Source: Planctomycetota bacterium (lineage in GTDB: Bacteria; Planctomycetota; Phycisphaerae; Phycisphaerales; Zrk34). Taken from it: DNA of 64,000 bases. Both the position numbers and the translations under genes were made by a program. A model generated the notes under the pieces. It had not been told where the DNA came from, made no database searches, and saw only the letters and a program-made list of their open reading frames with translations. The first letter of the stretch is position 1, and each line of letters begins with the position of its first letter. Shown one piece after another: positions 61,711-64,000 of this stretch. The DNA lies in contig WGMD01000009.1 of assembly GCA_016125255.1 (NCBI GenBank), positions 62,001 to 126,000 of the forward strand. Direction: 5' to 3'.

Positions 61711-62603
61711 TGAAAACCAACGCACATCGCGCGGCTCATTTAGCGGCGGGGCTTGCCCCGCGCGGCGCGCGCCTCAGGCCGCGCGGGGCAAGCCCCGCCG
61801 CTAAATGGCGCGCTCGATGCCGACATGGTTTCACATTGATCGAACTTCTCGTCGTCGTGGCGATCATCGCTTTGCTGATCGCCATCCTCCTCCCGTCGCT
61901 GGCACGGGCGCGGGAGATGGCCAAGCGCGTCGCCTGCCTGGCGCAGGAAGCGCAGATCCACAAGGCGATGACGATCTACGCCACGTCCAACCGCAACGAG
62001 TTGATTCCCTGCCGCGGGCGGACGGTGGTCGATGCGATGAATCCGCTCGGCGGCGGGGGGTGGTCCAGTGCCGAGGACGCCAAGGTGGACTGGATCGCCG
62101 CCATGGCGCAGGTCGGGCTGGCGATCAACAAGGGGCAGGCGCCGGGCGGGAATTATTTGCCCGCGCCCGTGTGGAATTGCCCGTCGCGCAAATACGAAAG
62201 TCAGTGGGAGGGCACGGGGCAGATGGCGATCTCGTATCACTACCTGGGCGGCATGGAGAAGTGGACGAGCCCGTTCGGGGAATTCAAGGCCCGCAGCCCG
62301 TCGGACTTCGACTCGGCCCGGCCAAGCTGGGCGCTGATCGTCGATGCGGTCGCCAAGATCGACGGCGTCTGGGGCGGCGGACGGGCGTCGATGTACGGCG
62401 ATATGCCCCAGCACCGCGATGCCGACCCGTGGCCCGTCGGGGGCAACGAGGTGTTCGCCGACGGGTCGGGGTCGTGGGTGCCATTCGGGGATATGTATTT
62501 CATGCACAACTGGCACGGCAACAGCTATTCGCGCATGGTGTACTGGTGGCAGCAGGACCTGGGCGACTTCAATCCGCCCGCCGGCGCCAAGGCGGTGCCC
62601 TGA
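61707..62603 (+). CDS. Type IV prepilin-like protein with palindrome-bearing leader, module copy C
   Basis: A 298-residue protein. The cleavage motif [17 protein letters not shown] follows a 41-residue leader in which a 71-base palindrome (61737-61807) is inserted in frame at codon 11, encoding [10 protein letters not shown]...PRGASPAAK exactly as in copy A. The body (about 45-298) is hydrophilic with [14 protein letters not shown] and [10 protein letters not shown] near the end. The ATG at 61707 overlaps the preceding stop; ATG 61710 is one codon later. No later start precedes FTLIELL in frame. Confidence 0.82.
   Translation: MMKTNAHRAAHLAAGLAPRGARLRPRGASPAAKWRARCRHGFTLIELLVVVAIIALLIAILLPSLARAREMAKRVACLAQEAQIHKAMTIYATSNRNELIPCRGRTVVDAMNPLGGGGWSSAEDAKVDWIAAMAQVGLAINKGQAPGGNYLPAPVWNCPSRKYESQWEGTGQMAISYHYLGGMEKWTSPFGEFKARSPSDFDSARPSWALIVDAVAKIDGVWGGGRASMYGDMPQHRDADPWPVGGNEVFADGSGSWVPFGDMYFMHNWHGNSYSRMVYWWQQDLGDFNPPAGAKAVP
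61737..61807. repeat. 71-base palindromic element inside the prepilin leader (copy 2)
   Basis: Perfect 29-base arms (61737-61765 and 61779-61807) identical to the copy at 25293-25363; only the 13-base loop differs. It begins 30 bases after the ATG, the same offset and frame as in copy 1. Confidence 0.95.
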
Positions 62604-62829
62604 GCCAAAGCGGTCGCCGATCGCCGGGCGATATTTGATAAGCTGTCCTAATTCCAGAGTTTCAAAGCGGAATCCCGATGAAGATTTGCAGTTGTCAATC
62701 GCCGCGATGGGTGATACCCTATGGCGGCAGGGTGTGTGTTAGGGTGTTCAGGGTGCTTTTCAACTTTGCTGTGTCCAACATGAACCGTATTAGCGGGGAC
62801 AACCATTGACTAAGACCAGAGGAACGTCG

Positions 62830-64000
62830 ATGTATCGCGCGCTCACCGTGGCCGGCCTTTTGGGGTTGGGTGCGACTTCTGCGATGGGGCAGGCCCAACT
62901 TGACCGCTTCGAGCGACAGCTTGAGCAGATCCGCCGCGACACGCGGCTGCTGGTTCGCCCGGACGTGCCGCCCGAGCAGCGAGCCCTGATCGATTACGGC
63001 GGCTACGCCTCGTTCTATTTCCTCGCCCTCGATGACCCAACGGGCAATACGCACCTGCTGCGCCAGTCCGAACTGAACGGCTACTTCCGAGCCGACATCG
63101 ACGGCGTGCACCAGGTGTTCATCCGCGGCCGCGTCGGATATCAGGACTTCAATCAGGGCGATGACTTTGACGGCAAGGGCGACGAATGGATCGACGCCAC
63201 GCTCGATCGCGCGTCCTACACCTTCGACCTCCGACGCGCCAGCGAAGCGTACAAGGGCGAGACCCTGCCGTACAACTTCGTGTTCACCGGCGGGCGACAG
63301 CTCGTGCACTGGGCCAACGGTCTGGTGCTCTCGGAGGACATCGACGGTGCGGTCGTCGATCTGGAATACGGCCCGGGCAAGCTCGAACTGCTGCTGGGCC
63401 GCACGCGACCGGATCAGGTCGACATCGACAGCGCCCGCCCCAACTTCGAGGACTCGACGCACCGCAATTTCTTCGGTGCGATGATGAGCTGCGATCTGGC
63501 CGACGGCGATCACACGCCGTATCTGTACGGCCTCGTGCAGCAGGACGACAACCCCGATGACACCGTCACCGTCGGCGGCACCAACACGAACTTCGACTAC
63601 AACAGTTTCTACGTCGGGTTCGGCTCCAAGGGCAAAATCACCGACTACCTCCGCTACGGCGTCGAGTTCGCCTACGAAGGCGGGACCTCGCTGAGCAGCG
63701 CGTTTGTCAACACCGGCGGCGTGTTCACCGGCGTGACGCAGACGAAAGAAGACATCTCCGCATGGGCCGTCGACGCCCGGCTCGACTACTTCCTGCATGA
63801 CCAGGCGGGCACGTTCTTCAGCGGCGAGTTGATTCTCGCCACCGGCGACTCCGACCGCGTGCTCAGTTCCTCAAGCTCCTTCGGCGGCAACACACCCGGC
63901 ACGAAGGACCATGCGTTCAACGCCTTCGGCCTGCTCAACACGGGTCTGGCGTTCTCGCCGGACGTGTCGAACCTGTTCGTGATGCGCGTCGGCGCGGCGA
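62830..64000 (+). CDS. Outer-membrane porin-like protein, 3' end beyond the window
   Basis: The frame is open from ATG 62830 to the window end (at least 390 residues). Signal peptide ALTVAGLLGLGATSAMGQ, then a short coiled-coil start (LDRFERQLEQIRRD). A long alternating beta-strand region follows with FYFLALDDPTGN, YFRADIDGVHQVFIRGRVGY, YNSFYVGFGSKGKITDYLRYG and VDARLDYFLHDQAGTFFSGEL. The pattern fits an outer-membrane beta-barrel, perhaps of the alginate-export-like type. The start has an AGAGGA site. Function uncertain. Confidence 0.7.
   Translation, partial: MYRALTVAGLLGLGATSAMGQAQLDRFERQLEQIRRDTRLLVRPDVPPEQRALIDYGGYASFYFLALDDPTGNTHLLRQSELNGYFRADIDGVHQVFIRGRVGYQDFNQGDDFDGKGDEWIDATLDRASYTFDLRRASEAYKGETLPYNFVFTGGRQLVHWANGLVLSEDIDGAVVDLEYGPGKLELLLGRTRPDQVDIDSARPNFEDSTHRNFFGAMMSCDLADGDHTPYLYGLVQQDDNPDDTVTVGGTNTNFDYNSFYVGFGSKGKITDYLRYGVEFAYEGGTSLSSAFVNTGGVFTGVTQTKEDISAWAVDARLDYFLHDQAGTFFSGELILATGDSDRVLSSSSSFGGNTPGTKDHAFNAFGLLNTGLAFSPDVSNLFVMRVGAA

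Overview
The window comes from a high-GC member of the Planctomycetota, most probably class Phycisphaerae. This is an inference from gene content: FecR-linked ECF sigma factors, PEP-CTERM-like secreted proteins, FTLIELL-type prepilins with long bodies, a Plancto/Verruco-restricted small protein, and no recognisable phage or plasmid genes. The sequence is about two-thirds G+C, with strong third-position bias, so long antisense frames occur opposite nearly every gene.

Layout. 1-3535: tail of an unknown gene, then the cytochrome c biogenesis pair ResB-CcsA. 3703-9920: alkyladenine glycosylase, a DnaJ/coiled-coil/FHA fusion, a fungal-type cytosine deaminase, a Plancto/Verruco-restricted protein, an AI-2E family permease and a PfkB kinase. 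9973-14952 (minus): PepA, MtnP, KsgA, a gluzincin-like protein and FabI. 15216-18882: RRM protein, GuaB, a small lipoprotein, a PQQ-like beta-propeller. 19056-22482: a GAF sigma-54 activator, a predicted sigma-54-dependent structured RNA with its own terminator, and a DUF2092-TlpA protein. 28447-36523: translation and housekeeping block (tRNA-Gln, GlmU N-domain, Prs, bL25, Pth, bS6, SSB and bL9 on minus; uL13 and uS9 on plus, divergent from it) followed by a damaged toxin-antitoxin pair. 36579-50695: secreted PEP-CTERM-like proteins, 2-hydroxyacid dehydrogenase, glucan phosphorylase, GH16 protein and aquaporin.

The most striking feature is a four-gene module present three times: ECF sigma factor, FecR-like membrane anti-sigma protein, secreted protein with a C-terminal sorting signal, and type IV prepilin-like protein. 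Copy A is at 22710-26168, copy B at 52957-56884 (minus) and copy C at about 58122-62603. Most junctions are 4-base ATGA overlaps. The extracytoplasmic part of FecR resembles the cognate secreted protein in copies B and C. Copies A and C carry the same 71-base palindromic element inserted in frame at codon 11 of the prepilin leader. The sigma genes of B and C both look damaged or unconventional at their 5' ends. I read the module as a cell-surface sensing and assembly unit; that function is inference.

The window also holds many small palindromic elements of several families, mostly at gene ends. The shortest family (GCCGC-NN-GCGGC) occurs seven times and overlaps or adjoins stop codons.
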